Origin: Luteibacter anthropi
GTDB lineage: Bacteria; Pseudomonadota; Gammaproteobacteria; Xanthomonadales; Rhodanobacteraceae
Length of the DNA stretch: 64,000 nucleotides
NCBI RefSeq assembly: GCF_011759365.1
Contig: NZ_JAARLZ010000008.1
Coordinates: forward strand, 124,001 to 188,000
Direction of reading: 5' to 3'
In this document: positions 49,056-58,381 of the stretch, piece after piece
Layout of the letters: every line of letters begins with the position of its first letter
Numbering within the stretch: the first letter of the stretch is position 1
The notes under the pieces: model-generated
What the model was told of the DNA's origin: nothing
Databases searched by the model: none
What the model saw: only the letters and a program-made list of their open reading frames with translations
Translations under genes and position numbers: made by a program

Positions 49056-49083
49056 AAAACCCGGCCCCGAGCCGGGTTTTCTT
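49056..49083 (+). terminator. Terminator after tRNA-Val
   Basis: AAAACCCGGC-CCCGA-GCCGGGTTTT, a 10-bp stem running into TTTTC. Starts 11 bp after the tRNA. Confidence 0.88.
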
Positions 49084-49156
49084 TTGCCCGTGATCCTAAG
49101 CCACCAGCCAGCTCCCGACGCTTACAATGCGCCGGTTACGACATCCGGACACCGCC

Positions 49157-49489
49157 ATGCATGAAGCCCTTGCCGACCTCCATCTCCTGACCCTCACGCC
49201 GTGGAAGATCATCGGCTGGGTGGGCACGCTGCTGTTCACGGCACGCTGGTTCGTCCAGTTCTACGCCACGAAGAGGAACAAGCGGGTCACGGTGCCGATG
49301 TCCTTCTGGTACCTGTCGGTCAGCGGCAGCGTGCTGACCCTTGCCTACTTCATCTGGGGCAAGAATGATTCGGTGGGCATCATCCAGACGGCGTTTCCGA
49401 TGCTGGTTTCGTTCTATAACGTGTTCGCGCATTTGAAGAATCGCGATGCGAAGGAAGTCGTCAAGCCAGGTGGGCCTGAGGACAACTGA
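49157..49489 (+). CDS. Lipid-A-disaccharide synthase N-terminal-domain-like membrane protein
   Basis: 110 residues. LTPWKIIGWVGTLLFTARWFVQFYATKRNKRVTVPMSFWYLSVSGSVLTLAYFIWGKNDSVGIIQTAFPMLVSFYNVFAHL matches the small LAB_N membrane domain with about three helices. It is usually found alone or beside glycosyltransferases of lipid A or polyprenyl-sugar modification; none is adjacent. ATG 49157 with CCGGA upstream. Confidence 0.85.
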   Translation: MHEALADLHLLTLTPWKIIGWVGTLLFTARWFVQFYATKRNKRVTVPMSFWYLSVSGSVLTLAYFIWGKNDSVGIIQTAFPMLVSFYNVFAHLKNRDAKEVVKPGGPEDN

Positions 49490-49560
49490 GCCTTTGGGGG
49501 TTCTTGCTTCGTAGGGTGGGCTCGCCTTACAGCCTCGCCCTCGGCGCCTCATGGCGACCT

Positions 49561-49647
49561 TGTAGGAGCGCGCCTCGCGCGCGACCGTTCATGGCGCAAT
49601 CCGTCATCGTTGCGATTCAACCGGTCGCGCGCAAGCACGCTCCTACA
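49561..49647. repeat. REP-like inverted pair
   Basis: Forward arm TGTAGGAGCGCGCCTCG at 49561 and a diverged reverse arm (GCGCGCAAGCACGCTCCTACA) ending at 49647. In the 250-bp gap between convergent genes; the rest of that gap shows nothing else. Confidence 0.9.
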
Positions 49648-49739
49648 ACGGCGGTGGTGTCGCGAGGTTGATCGCCGGTACGACCGGCTTCTGCCCCTTC
49701 GGTATCTACCTGCCAGGCAGGGCCGCATGCGCCCTGTCT

Positions 49740-52433
49740 TCAGTCGGGATCGTAATCCAGGTATGGCGCGAGCCAGCGTTCGGCTTCCACGCGATCCCAG
49801 CCCTTGCGCTTTGCATAGTCGTCGACCTGTTCCCGGGTGACACGACCCACTACGAAGTACTGGCTGTCCGGATGCGAGAAGTACCAGCCTGACACGGCGG
49901 CGGTGGGGTACATGGCGAAGCTGTCGGTCAGTTCCACCGTGGTGTGTGACGTGGCGTCAAGCAGGTCGAAAAGGGTGCGCTTTTCGGTGTGATCGGGGCA
50001 GGCCGGGTAACCGGGCGCAGGGCGGATGCCGCGATAGGTTTCGGCGATCAACGCGTCGTTGTCCAGGCATTCTTCGGGCTCGTAGCCCCAGAATTCCTTG
50101 CGTACGCGCTCGTGCAGGCGTTCGGCGAAGGCTTCGGCGAGGCGGTCGGCCAGTGCCTTGAGCAGGATCGACGAATAGTCGTCGTGGTCTGCTTCGAAAC
50201 GGGCCAGATGCTCTTCGATGCCGATGCCGGCGGTGACGGCGAAGCCGCCGATCCAATCCTGTCTGACGCTATCTTTCGGTGAAACGAAGTCCGACAGGCA
50301 GAAGTCCGGGCGCTCCACGGGCTTGTCCACCTGCTGACGCAGATGGTGCAGCGTCACGAGTGGTTTGCGCTGGCCGGGCTCGGCATAGACCTCGATATCG
50401 TCACCTGTTTGCGCTGCCGGCCAGAAGCCGATGACGCCCTTGGCCGTCAGCCATTTTTCAGCGATGAGCCGATCCATCATGGCCTGGGCGTCGCGATACA
50501 GCTCGCTTGCCTGGGTGCCGACGACATCGTCGGTGAGAATGTCGGGAAACCTGCCAGCCAGCTCCCATGCATTGAAGAACGGTGACCAGTCGATATAGCG
50601 GCGTAATTCGGCGAGGTCGTAATCGTCGAAGACCGTGATCCCCGGTTTTCGTGGGGTGGGCGGTATGTACGACGACCAGTCATCGCGATAACGCTGGTCC
50701 CGCGCCTTGGATAGCGTCACCAGTTGCTTGCCGGTGCCGCGATTCTTGTGGCGCTCGCGCACTTCGGCGTACTCGGCGCGGACCTTGGCCATGAAGTCGT
50801 CGATGAGGTCCTTGCTGACCAGCGACTGCGCCACGCCTACCGCGCGCGAGGCATCCTTCACCCATACGGTGGGTGCCTTGTAATGGGGCTCGATGCGCAG
50901 CGCCGTGTGCGCGCGCGAGGTGGTGGCGCCACCGATCATCAAGGGAAGATGGAAGTCCTGGCGCTGCATTTCGCGGGCGACCTGGCTCATTTCTTCCAGC
51001 GACGGCGTGATGAGACCGGAGAGTCCGATGATGTCGGCCTTTTCCGCTCGCGCCGTGTCGAGGATCTTCTGCGTGGGCACCATCACGCCGAGGTCGATCA
51101 CCTCGAAGTTGTTGCACTGGAGCACGACGCCGACGATGTTCTTGCCAATGTCGTGCACGTCACCCTTGACGGTGGCCAGTACGATGCGGCCGTTGTTCTT
51201 GCCCGCGTCCCCCGTTCGCTTCTTTTCTTCCTCGATGAAGGGAATCAGGTGGGCCACGGCCTTTTTCATTACGCGTGCCGACTTCACCACCTGCGGCAGG
51301 AACATCTTGCCCGCACCGAAGAGATCGCCGACGACATTCATGCCCGCCATCAGGGGGCCTTCGATGACGTCGAGGGGGCGTCTGGCCTGCTGTCGTGCTT
51401 CTTCGGTGTCTTCGACCACGAACTGGTCGATACCGTGGACAAGTGCGTGGCTCAGGCGTTCCACCACGGGCTTGTCGCGCCAGGCGGCGGATTCGACCGT
51501 GACGCCACCCTTGCCGCCCTTGTACTTGTCGGCGATGTCGAGCAATCGCTCGGTTGCATCGGGTCGACGGTTGAGTACGACGTCCTCGACGCGCTCGCGA
51601 AGTTCCTCGGGAAGATCGTCGTAGATCGAAAGAGCACCGGCATTGACGATGCCCATGTCCATGCCGGCGGCAATGGCGTGGTAGAGGAAAACCGAATGGA
51701 TCGCCTCGCGCACGGGGTTGTTGCCGCGGAACGAGAAGGAAACATTGGAAACACCGCCCGAGATGTGCGAGGCGGGAAAGCGTTTTTTCAGCTCGCGCGT
51801 GGCTTCGATGAAGTCTACGGCGTAGTTGTTGTGCTCCTCGATACCGGTCGCGACGGCGAAGATGTTGGGATCGAAGATGATGTCTTCAGGCGGGAACCCG
51901 AGTTCATCGACCAGCAGTTCATAGGCGCGTGAGCAGATCTCGACCTTGCGCTCCCTGGTATCGGCCTGACCAACCTCGTCGAAGGCCATGACCACCACGG
52001 CAGCGCCGTACTGGCGTACCTTGCGGGCGTGTTCGAGAAACAGCGCTTCGCCTTCCTTCATGGAAATGGAATTGACGATGCCCTTGCCCTGCATGCAGCG
52101 TAGGCCGGCCTCGATGACACTCCATTTCGACGAATCCACCATGATCGGCACGCGGGCGATATCCGGCTCGGACGAGATCAGGTTCACGAAGCGCGTCATC
52201 GCAGCCTCGGAGTCGATCAAGCCTTCGTCCATGTTGATATCGATGATCTGCGCGCCGTTCTCCACCTGCTGGCGGGCGACCTCCACCGCTTCCTCGTAGC
52301 GTCCTTCCTTGACGAGCTTGCGGAACTGGGCCGAGCCGGTGACGTTGGTACGTTCGCCAACGTTGATGAAGTTCAGGTCCGGGGTGAGGACCAGGGGCTC
52401 AAGGCCGGAAAGACGGGTATAGCGGATGCTCAT
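49740..52433 (-). CDS. metH: Methionine synthase, folate/cobalamin/activation part (split MetH)
   Basis: 897 residues, corresponding to residues from about 350 to the end of E. coli MetH. Order: pterin-binding domain ([20 protein letters not shown], from 21), cap region (about 330-415), B12-binding domain with DVHDIGKN (axial ligand His427) and the C-terminal SAM-dependent reactivation domain ([33 protein letters not shown]-like end). Transfers methyl from methyl-tetrahydrofolate through cobalamin to homocysteine bound by the partner protein. The ATG overlaps the stop of the upstream half by 4 bp, so the halves are made in equal amounts. Confidence 0.96.
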   Translation of the reverse strand: MSIRYTRLSGLEPLVLTPDLNFINVGERTNVTGSAQFRKLVKEGRYEEAVEVARQQVENGAQIIDINMDEGLIDSEAAMTRFVNLISSEPDIARVPIMVDSSKWSVIEAGLRCMQGKGIVNSISMKEGEALFLEHARKVRQYGAAVVVMAFDEVGQADTRERKVEICSRAYELLVDELGFPPEDIIFDPNIFAVATGIEEHNNYAVDFIEATRELKKRFPASHISGGVSNVSFSFRGNNPVREAIHSVFLYHAIAAGMDMGIVNAGALSIYDDLPEELRERVEDVVLNRRPDATERLLDIADKYKGGKGGVTVESAAWRDKPVVERLSHALVHGIDQFVVEDTEEARQQARRPLDVIEGPLMAGMNVVGDLFGAGKMFLPQVVKSARVMKKAVAHLIPFIEEEKKRTGDAGKNNGRIVLATVKGDVHDIGKNIVGVVLQCNNFEVIDLGVMVPTQKILDTARAEKADIIGLSGLITPSLEEMSQVAREMQRQDFHLPLMIGGATTSRAHTALRIEPHYKAPTVWVKDASRAVGVAQSLVSKDLIDDFMAKVRAEYAEVRERHKNRGTGKQLVTLSKARDQRYRDDWSSYIPPTPRKPGITVFDDYDLAELRRYIDWSPFFNAWELAGRFPDILTDDVVGTQASELYRDAQAMMDRLIAEKWLTAKGVIGFWPAAQTGDDIEVYAEPGQRKPLVTLHHLRQQVDKPVERPDFCLSDFVSPKDSVRQDWIGGFAVTAGIGIEEHLARFEADHDDYSSILLKALADRLAEAFAERLHERVRKEFWGYEPEECLDNDALIAETYRGIRPAPGYPACPDHTEKRTLFDLLDATSHTTVELTDSFAMYPTAAVSGWYFSHPDSQYFVVGRVTREQVDDYAKRKGWDRVEAERWLAPYLDYDPD

Positions 52434-53506
52434 GCGGCTTGGTCGGTGGCCTGGCGGATGCGCGGCGGGTAGGGCGCCACCGCAGCAGCGATGGCCGCGA
52501 TATGGGCGGGCGTGGTGCCACAACAGCCGCCCACGATGTTGAGCAGGCCGTTGGCGGCGAAATCGCGGATGGTGGCAGCCATGCTTTCGGGCGATTCGTC
52601 GTATTCGCCGAAAGCATTAGGCAGACCGGCGTTCGGATGCGTGCTGACCGCCGCATTCGCGATACGGGCCAGCATTTGCACGTGCGGGCGCAGGTCTTCG
52701 GCGCCCAGTGCACAGTTGAGGCCTACCGACAACGGGCGGATGTGCTCGACTGAATAGAAGAACGCCTCGGCGGTCTGGCCCGATAGCGTGCGGCCGGATC
52801 GATCGGTGATGGTGCCCGAGATCATCACGGGTACGCGTGCGCCGAGTTCGTCGAACAGCTCGGACAGGGCAAACAGGGCCGCCTTGGCGTTGAGCGTGTC
52901 GAAGATGGTCTCGACCATGATCGTGTCCGCGCCGCCTTCGATGAGCGCGCGTGCCGATTCGATGTAGTTGGCCTTCAGCTGCTCGAAATCGATATTGCGG
53001 AAACCGGGATCGTTCACGTCGGGGGAGATGGACGCCGTGCGGCTGGTCGGCCCCAGCACGCCGATAACGAAACGCGGGCGGTCCGGTGTTTTCGCCGTCA
53101 TGGCGTCGCAGGCAGCGCGAGCGATACGGGCGCCTTCGCGATTGAGTTCAGGCACCACGTGTTCGAGGTGGTAATCGGCCTGGCTGACGCGCGTGGCGTT
53201 GAACGTATTGGTTTCGATGAAATCCGCACCGGCTTCGAGGTAGGCCTCATGCACGCCGCGGATGATCCCGGGCTGCGTAAGCAGCAACAGGTCGTTGTTG
53301 CCCTTGAGATCGCATTCACCGGGATGATCGTGTTCGTGCAGGCTGTCATGGCCGTGCGCGAAGCGTTCGCCGCGATAACCATCTTCATCTAGGCGATGAC
53401 CTTGCAGCATGGTGCCCATGCCACCGTCGAGAATCATGATGCGTTCGGAAAGGCCTTTCTCGATGAGGGCCACGCGATCGGGATGGAGCCAGGGCAGGGT
53501 ATTCAC
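52430..53506 (-). CDS. metH: Methionine synthase, homocysteine-binding part (split MetH)
   Basis: 358 residues, the homocysteine S-methyltransferase barrel. [12 protein letters not shown] near 23-34, [13 protein letters not shown], and zinc cysteines in GLNCALG and GGCCGTTP. Odd: between YRGERFA and [10 protein letters not shown] there is [14 protein letters not shown] with five histidines (51, 53, 57, 59, 61), where E. coli MetH has only a few residues (DWP). Overlaps the cobalamin half (ATGA). The next gene upstream on the same strand is the ArsR-methyltransferase fusion, 14 bp away, so the three genes form an operon. Confidence 0.95.
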   Translation of the reverse strand: MNTLPWLHPDRVALIEKGLSERIMILDGGMGTMLQGHRLDEDGYRGERFAHGHDSLHEHDHPGECDLKGNNDLLLLTQPGIIRGVHEAYLEAGADFIETNTFNATRVSQADYHLEHVVPELNREGARIARAACDAMTAKTPDRPRFVIGVLGPTSRTASISPDVNDPGFRNIDFEQLKANYIESARALIEGGADTIMVETIFDTLNAKAALFALSELFDELGARVPVMISGTITDRSGRTLSGQTAEAFFYSVEHIRPLSVGLNCALGAEDLRPHVQMLARIANAAVSTHPNAGLPNAFGEYDESPESMAATIRDFAANGLLNIVGGCCGTTPAHIAAIAAAVAPYPPRIRQATDQAA

Positions 53507-53520
53507 GGCGATACTCCGGT

Positions 53521-54447
53521 TCAGGACTTGCGCGCGAGGAGGCTGATCACCTCGAAGTGCGGCGCGCGGCGTTCCCGGCTGAGGCGATTGCAGCTGACCA
53601 CGTCCAGGCCGGCGTTACTCGCCAGGGCGGACAGACTCCTGGGGCTGAAGCCGAGGTTGCGGTGGTCGAACGGTTCCACGACGGCGCGGTGATCGTGTTC
53701 GCCAAGCGTTACGGCGAGTACGCGGCCACCGGGCTTGAGCACGCCCGCCACCTGACGAAACACCTCGTCCGGATGTTCCGAGTAGGTGAGCGCATGCATC
53801 AGCAGCACCAGATCGAAGCGCTTCTTGCCCAGGTCGAGCGCATGCATGTCGCCGAGGCGCACCTCGACATTGGGAAAATCCGCCAGACGCTGGCGTGCGG
53901 CATCAACCACGCGGTCGGAGCTGTCGATGCAGAGGATGGAGTGGGCATGGGGCGCCAGGAGTTCAGCGGTGACGCCGTCGCCTGAGGCGATGTCCAGCAC
54001 GTCGCCGGTTTCCAGCAGCTGGAGCAGCGCGCGGCCCAGGGTTTCCCAGGTGCGGCCAGGGGAATAATGGCGCTCCATGTCGCCCGCCACGGTATCCGCC
54101 CAGCCTTCGGTGCGCGCGCGCTGGGCAAGCACGGCCGGCAGGCGCTCGGCATCTTCACGCAGCAGGGCATCGCTCAGGGTGTCGCGCAGCGAGGCCACCA
54201 GGGCGGCCAGGGTAGGATCCGCCTCGCCGTTGGCCCGATAATATGCAGACACGCCGGCGCGGCGGTCGCGCACGAGGTCGGCTTCCTTGAGCTTGGCCAG
54301 GTGGGTGGACACCCGGGGTTGGGCCAGATGCAGCACGGCGGCCAGTTCCGCCACGGTGAGTTCCTCGCGATCCAGCAGGGCCAGCAGGCGCACGCGGGTG
54401 GGGTCGGCCAACAGGCGCAGCACTGTAGATGCCGTTGACAGATCCAT
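53521..54447 (-). CDS. ArsR-type regulator fused to SAM-dependent methyltransferase domain (SahR-like)
   Basis: 308 residues. N-terminal ArsR winged helix (residues 1-75: [50 protein letters not shown]). C-terminal class I methyltransferase fold from about 130: [18 protein letters not shown] (motif I), [42 protein letters not shown] and [12 protein letters not shown]. This architecture and its place before metH fit SahR, a proteobacterial regulator sensing S-adenosylhomocysteine in methionine metabolism; the assignment is inference. ATG 54447 with GATGAAGG upstream; a TATCGCGATA palindrome is 13 bp before the start. Confidence 0.87.
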   Translation of the reverse strand: MDLSTASTVLRLLADPTRVRLLALLDREELTVAELAAVLHLAQPRVSTHLAKLKEADLVRDRRAGVSAYYRANGEADPTLAALVASLRDTLSDALLREDAERLPAVLAQRARTEGWADTVAGDMERHYSPGRTWETLGRALLQLLETGDVLDIASGDGVTAELLAPHAHSILCIDSSDRVVDAARQRLADFPNVEVRLGDMHALDLGKKRFDLVLLMHALTYSEHPDEVFRQVAGVLKPGGRVLAVTLGEHDHRAVVEPFDHRNLGFSPRSLSALASNAGLDVVSCNRLSRERRAPHFEVISLLARKS

Positions 54448-54459
54448 CCTTCATCCTTT

Positions 54460-54469
54460 TATCGCGATA
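54460..54469. promoter_or_regulatory. Candidate operator TATCGCGATA before the metH operon
   Basis: A perfect 10-bp palindrome 13-22 bp upstream of the ArsR-methyltransferase start, inside a larger imperfect inverted repeat (CATCCTTAT and ATAAAAGGATG). The position would block ribosome or polymerase access, consistent with autoregulation of regulator and metH. Confidence 0.45.
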
Positions 54470-54620
54470 CAGAGATGCATAAGGATGAGGCCGGGCCCTC
54501 CCAGCGTCAAGGCCGCATGCTGCGCTGCGGCGCGGCAAGCCCTCGAACGACCGTTAGAATGACGGGCTTGCCTCCACCCCAAAAGACTTTGCCGTCCCAA
54601 AGGCGGCGCTAGGAGTACCC

Positions 54621-55781
54621 ATGGATTTCCGTTTTACCGACGACCAGCTGTCGATCCAGTCCATCGCCCGTGACTTCGCCCAGAAGCGCATCGTCCCCGT
54701 GGCCGCCGAACTGGATGCAAAGGGTGAGTTCCCGCTTGAGAACATCCGGGAAATGGGCCAGCTGGGCCTGATGGGTATCGAGGTGCCGGAAGAGTACGGC
54801 GGCGCGGGCATGGACCCGGTGGCCTACGTACTCGCCATGGTCGAGATCGCCGCAGCCGACGCCGCCACGTCCACCATCATGTCGGTGAACAATTCGCTGT
54901 TCTGCAACGGCATCCTGAAGAACGGCAACGAAGAGCAAAAGCAGAAGTACGTGCGCGCCATCTCGTCGGGCGAGGCCATCGGCGCCTACGCGCTGACCGA
55001 GCCGCAGTCGGGTTCCGATGCATCGAACATGCATACCCGCGCGGTGAAGAACACCGATGGCGACTGGGTCATCAACGGCAAGAAGAGCTGGATCACCTCC
55101 GGCCCCGTCGCCCGCTACATCGTGCTGTTCGCGGTGACCACGCCGGGTATCGGCGCCAAGGGCGTGTCGGCCTTCATCATCGACACGCAGCGTCCCGGCT
55201 TCCTGGCCGGCAAGACTGAGCCGAAGCTGGGCATCCGCGCCTCGGCCACCTGTGAAATCGAATTCCACGACTACGTCTGCCCGAAGGAAGACCTCCTGGG
55301 CGACGAGGGCAAGGGCTTCTCCATTGCCATGGGCGTGCTCGATGCCGGCCGCATTGGTATCGCTTCGCAGGCGGTGGGTATCGCACGTGCCGCGTATGAG
55401 GCCACGCTCCAGTGGTCGCGTGACCGCAAGGCTTTCGGCTCGCCGATCGGCACGTTCCAGATGACCCAGGCGAAGATCGCCGACATGAAGTGCAAGCTCG
55501 ACGCGGCCCTGTTGCTGACGCTGCGCGCCGCGTGGACGAAGGGTCAGGTCGAGAAGACCGGTGGTCGATTCGGCACCGAGGCTTCGATGGCCAAGCTCGT
55601 GGCCTCGGAAGCCGCGATGTGGATCACCCATCAGGCCGTGCAGATCCACGGTGGCATGGGGTATTCGAAGGAGATGCCGCTGGAGCGCTATTTCCGCGAT
55701 GCCAAGATCACCGAGATCTACGAAGGCACCAGCGAGATCCAGCGCCTGGTGATCGCGCGTGCGGAGACGGGGCTGCGTTAA
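54621..55781 (+). CDS. Acyl-CoA dehydrogenase (short-chain type)
   Basis: 386 residues, FAD-dependent first step of beta-oxidation. Seen: MDFRFTDDQLSIQSIARDFAQKRIVPVAAELD, EEYGGAGMDPVAY, YALTEPQSGSDASNM and WITSGPVARYIVLFA (FAD and substrate contacts), RIGIASQAVGIARAAYE, and the catalytic glutamate in ITEIYEGTSEIQRLVIAR near residue 367, the position used by short-chain and related enzymes. Strong AGGAG 6 nt before the ATG. Single gene with its own terminator. Confidence 0.95.
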   Translation: MDFRFTDDQLSIQSIARDFAQKRIVPVAAELDAKGEFPLENIREMGQLGLMGIEVPEEYGGAGMDPVAYVLAMVEIAAADAATSTIMSVNNSLFCNGILKNGNEEQKQKYVRAISSGEAIGAYALTEPQSGSDASNMHTRAVKNTDGDWVINGKKSWITSGPVARYIVLFAVTTPGIGAKGVSAFIIDTQRPGFLAGKTEPKLGIRASATCEIEFHDYVCPKEDLLGDEGKGFSIAMGVLDAGRIGIASQAVGIARAAYEATLQWSRDRKAFGSPIGTFQMTQAKIADMKCKLDAALLLTLRAAWTKGQVEKTGGRFGTEASMAKLVASEAAMWITHQAVQIHGGMGYSKEMPLERYFRDAKITEIYEGTSEIQRLVIARAETGLR

Positions 55782-55807
55782 GCGCCACTGATTCGACGAT
55801 GTGCCAG

Positions 55808-55835
55808 AGCCCCGGTTCCAGACCGGGGCTTTTTT
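55808..55835 (+). terminator. Terminator after acyl-CoA dehydrogenase
   Basis: AGCCCCGGT-TCCAG-ACCGGGGCT followed by TTTTT. 9-bp GC-rich stem. Confidence 0.9.
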
Positions 55836-55850
55836 GTGTCACCCGTCCCC

Positions 55851-55919
55851 TGTAGGAGCGCGCCTTGCGCGCGACCGGGTGGTCGCGATAGCCGGTCGCG
55901 CGCAAGGCGCGCTCCTACA
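55851..55919. repeat. REP-like inverted pair, short spacer
   Basis: Two exact 28-bp arms (TGTAGGAGCGCGCC... and complement) with a 13-bp spacer, so a compact hairpin of 69 bp. Between the convergent acyl-CoA dehydrogenase and esterase genes. Confidence 0.92.
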
Positions 55920-55966
55920 GGGGCAAATCGAGGGGTGAGGTGTGGTGGGCTGCGCCCGCTCGGGCC

Positions 55967-57496
55967 TCAGGGCGTGACCGCCCTGGCCATTTCCGCACCC
56001 ATGCTGCGGAACAGGCCCAGGGGATCTGTGCCTACTGCGTGCAGGTTGTTGTGGTTGCGACCGGGAAGGATGCGCACGTCGGCGACGCCAGGCAGCGCGG
56101 CCAGGCGACGCACGCCGGCGTCCAGGTAATAGTTGTCTTCTGCACCCACGATGACATGGAGCTTTCCGGCCAGGCGCGCATCCGGATGTGTCCGCAGGCG
56201 CTCCACGATGTCGTAGCGGCGCCAGGCATCGGCGACATCGCTGTCGACCTTGCCGCTGCGTCGGTCGAACAACGGCATCGGGCGGCTGTCGTCGCCGCGC
56301 GGCGAGAAGGTCCATTCGAAGCTGCCCAGCTGCCCGCCGGTGTCGCCGAGTACGCGCTCGATCAGGGCGACATCTTTGAGGCGCGCGACAACCTTGTTGT
56401 TCTTGCCTCGCGCGGCCGCTGTTGGTGTGCCATCGGACTGGCGATAGGCATTGGCATCGTGGGCGTAGATATCGACGTTGAGCCAGCTGTGGAAATCGAT
56501 GGGATCGGGTCCGGTGGACCACGCTCCACCGAAGAAATCCGGATGGTTCACCTGCAACCAAAGCGAGGACCAACCCCCGGACGAATGTCCCGTGAGAAGG
56601 CGTGCCCGCGGTGCGCGGTCGACGGCGTAGTGGGATTCGATCCACGGCACCAGTTCAGTGATGAAGGCGGTTTCCCAGGGGCCGTCGTTGACCGAGTCGA
56701 CGAACTGGTGCGTGCCGCCGTGTACCGAATAATCGGGGAACACCCAGACCATGGGGGGCAGGTCGCCGCGATTCATCAGCAGGTCGATCAGCGTAACGTC
56801 GAAGGTGAGGCGGGTGATGTCACCGCTATAGGTGGATAGCGAGTAGACCGTTGGAAAGTGCTTATGTCCGTCGTAGCCGGGGGGTAGAAGTACCCATCCC
56901 TTCTGCGTTACGGGACGCCCGGCAAAAGTGCTGGCCGCTGCACTGGTGAATGAGAAGGCGCGGGCCTGGGCGCGTGCATGCGGTACGGCGTCGAGAATGA
57001 AGGGCTGGGTGCGTGGATCGAAGGTCCATGGCACCGACGCGGGTACGGTGCGATCAAGCTTCACGGTGATGGCCGGAGCATCCTTGCCCAGATGAACGCG
57101 AGTGACCGGTCCTGTGAGATCGCCGCCGCCGCGGCCGTAGTGGCCGTAATCGCGGCGCGTGTCCAGCAGTGCCTGTACCCAGTAATCGCCGGCCGGCATG
57201 CCTGAAAACGGGCTCGGCCACGCCGTGTCGTCTGCGTCCACGCGAACGGTTTCGTCCTGGGCCAGATCGTCGATGTCGCGTGCGGCAATCGCCACGTGAT
57301 CCGGTGGAGAGAACGATTCGATATCGATCGCGTCAGGCGTGGCCTTGGTGGACGGGTCCACTCGCTGGGCGAACACGATCAACCGCCCTGAAACGGGTTT
57401 TGGTGTCGAGGCGGACAGGCGTACCTGGATATCGGTTGCCGCGACAGGCGCGGCAACCAGGGCAACGAGTGCTAGCAGGTGGCGCATCGGCGGCAT
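55967..57496 (-). CDS. Secreted esterase-like alpha/beta hydrolase
   Basis: 509 residues. Signal peptide MPPMRHLLALVALVAAPVAAT (GGGGAA before the ATG at 57496). The N-terminal 200 residues are a beta-rich domain (GRLIVFAQRVDPSTK, PAGDYWVQALLDTRRDYGHYGRGGGDL). Then an esterase D/feruloyl-esterase-like domain: GWVLLPPGYDGHKHFPTVYSLSTYSGD, VWVFPDYSVHGGTHQFVDSVNDGPW, nucleophile in LTGHSSGGWSSLWLQ near residue 325, acid in VGAEDNYYLDAG and histidine in GRNHNNLHAVG. Probably periplasmic or secreted; substrate unknown. The gene is single. Confidence 0.87.
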   Translation of the reverse strand: MPPMRHLLALVALVAAPVAATDIQVRLSASTPKPVSGRLIVFAQRVDPSTKATPDAIDIESFSPPDHVAIAARDIDDLAQDETVRVDADDTAWPSPFSGMPAGDYWVQALLDTRRDYGHYGRGGGDLTGPVTRVHLGKDAPAITVKLDRTVPASVPWTFDPRTQPFILDAVPHARAQARAFSFTSAAASTFAGRPVTQKGWVLLPPGYDGHKHFPTVYSLSTYSGDITRLTFDVTLIDLLMNRGDLPPMVWVFPDYSVHGGTHQFVDSVNDGPWETAFITELVPWIESHYAVDRAPRARLLTGHSSGGWSSLWLQVNHPDFFGGAWSTGPDPIDFHSWLNVDIYAHDANAYRQSDGTPTAAARGKNNKVVARLKDVALIERVLGDTGGQLGSFEWTFSPRGDDSRPMPLFDRRSGKVDSDVADAWRRYDIVERLRTHPDARLAGKLHVIVGAEDNYYLDAGVRRLAALPGVADVRILPGRNHNNLHAVGTDPLGLFRSMGAEMARAVTP

Positions 57497-57614
57497 GGTG
57501 GTGTTCCCCGTGACTCGCGTCTGATGACACCCCCTTGAAAGCGCGAGGGCATGTGCCATCGGTCAGGGAAGCGGCCTGAATGCATCGACGCCGCCGCTGC
57601 GAATGCCGGCCTTT

Positions 57615-57938
57615 TCAGCGTTCAGGCTTGGAAGGCATGTGCGTGTTCATGTACTCGCGCAGCACATGATTGATGCGGGTCTGGTAGCGCTGGCCGCTGC
57701 TGCGGAAAAAGTCGAGCACGTCCTTGTCGATGCGCAGGGTGACCTGTTGCTTGTTCTGCAGCTGGGCGAAGCCGCCGGGCCGCCACTGGCCGTCGTCGAC
57801 CTGGGGCGGGATGTCGCTGAAATTGATGGTGCGCCCTTTCAGGGCATCGAGCTCGGCGATCTGTTCCGCGCCAAGGGGCTCCGGACGATCAGGGTCGAGC
57901 GTGTATCGAACGATGTTTCCAGTAAGGGATGGCTTCAT
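57615..57938 (-). CDS. brnA: BrnA antitoxin
   Basis: 107 residues. The C-terminal VTLRIDKDVLDFFRSSGQRYQTRINHVLREYMNTH is the BrnA ribbon-helix-helix region; IDKDVLDFFR...YQTRIN is the family signature. Neutralises BrnT and represses the operon. The reading frame overlaps the end of brnT by 50 bp, so translation is coupled. Confidence 0.9.
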   Translation of the reverse strand: MKPSLTGNIVRYTLDPDRPEPLGAEQIAELDALKGRTINFSDIPPQVDDGQWRPGGFAQLQNKQQVTLRIDKDVLDFFRSSGQRYQTRINHVLREYMNTHMPSKPER

Positions 57939-58182
57939 GGCGGGTGGCTTCGCGAGCTGAGATCAGTCGGACGGCATCGTGGCGCAAGGTGTACACGACG
58001 ACGAGGAGATAACCCTGGACGAGCCCGAGGGTGACGAATCGATCCTCGGTGTGGTCGCCTTTGTCGTGACGATCGAGGGCATGGGCATCGAGGAAGACGG
58101 CAAGGGCAGAGCGGAAGGACACGCCATGTTTCGCCTTGTTGGCGAGGGCCTTCGTTTCGTCCCATTCAAAGTGAATGGCCAT
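57889..58182 (-). CDS. brnT: BrnT toxin (RelE-fold ribonuclease)
   Basis: 97 residues from ATG 58182 (MAIHFEWDETKALANKAKHGVSFRSALAVF), with the family pattern FEWDxxKxxxNxxKHGVxF and the C-terminal RLISAREATRHE (R-ISAR-A). BrnT cuts RNA and is held by BrnA. A TTG at 58200 is an alternative start. Toxin precedes antitoxin, the normal BrnT-BrnA order. Confidence 0.92.
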   Translation of the reverse strand: MAIHFEWDETKALANKAKHGVSFRSALAVFLDAHALDRHDKGDHTEDRFVTLGLVQGYLLVVVYTLRHDAVRLISAREATRHEAIPYWKHRSIHARP

Positions 58183-58198
58183 CAGTGGATGGCGATCC

Positions 58199-58214
58199 AA
58201 ATGTAACTACATTT
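58199..58214. promoter_or_regulatory. Candidate BrnA operator
   Basis: A perfect inverted repeat AAATGTA-AC-TACATTT directly upstream of brnT, followed by a related GTAGCTAC about 12 bp further. Position and symmetry fit autoregulation by the BrnA ribbon-helix-helix. Confidence 0.6.
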
Positions 58215-58341
58215 GTAGCTACGTTGCAAGCTGAAAAATGCTGGCACGTCGGTTCCCGGCGAATGGACAGGCCGGAAATCGTGGCTCACGGGCAGCGTGT
58301 CGTCGGCCGGGGACGGGGCCTGCGCCAGGTAGGTGCGGCCC

Positions 58342-58373
58342 AAAAAAGAAGCCCGGCTTTCGCCGGGCTTCTT
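58342..58373 (-). terminator. Terminator of the RND efflux operon
   Basis: On the minus strand GAAGCCCGGC-GAAA-GCCGGGCTTC followed by TTTTTT. 10-bp stem, directly after the RND permease gene, so no outer-membrane factor is in this operon. Confidence 0.92.
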
Positions 58374-58381
58374 CGTGTTGC

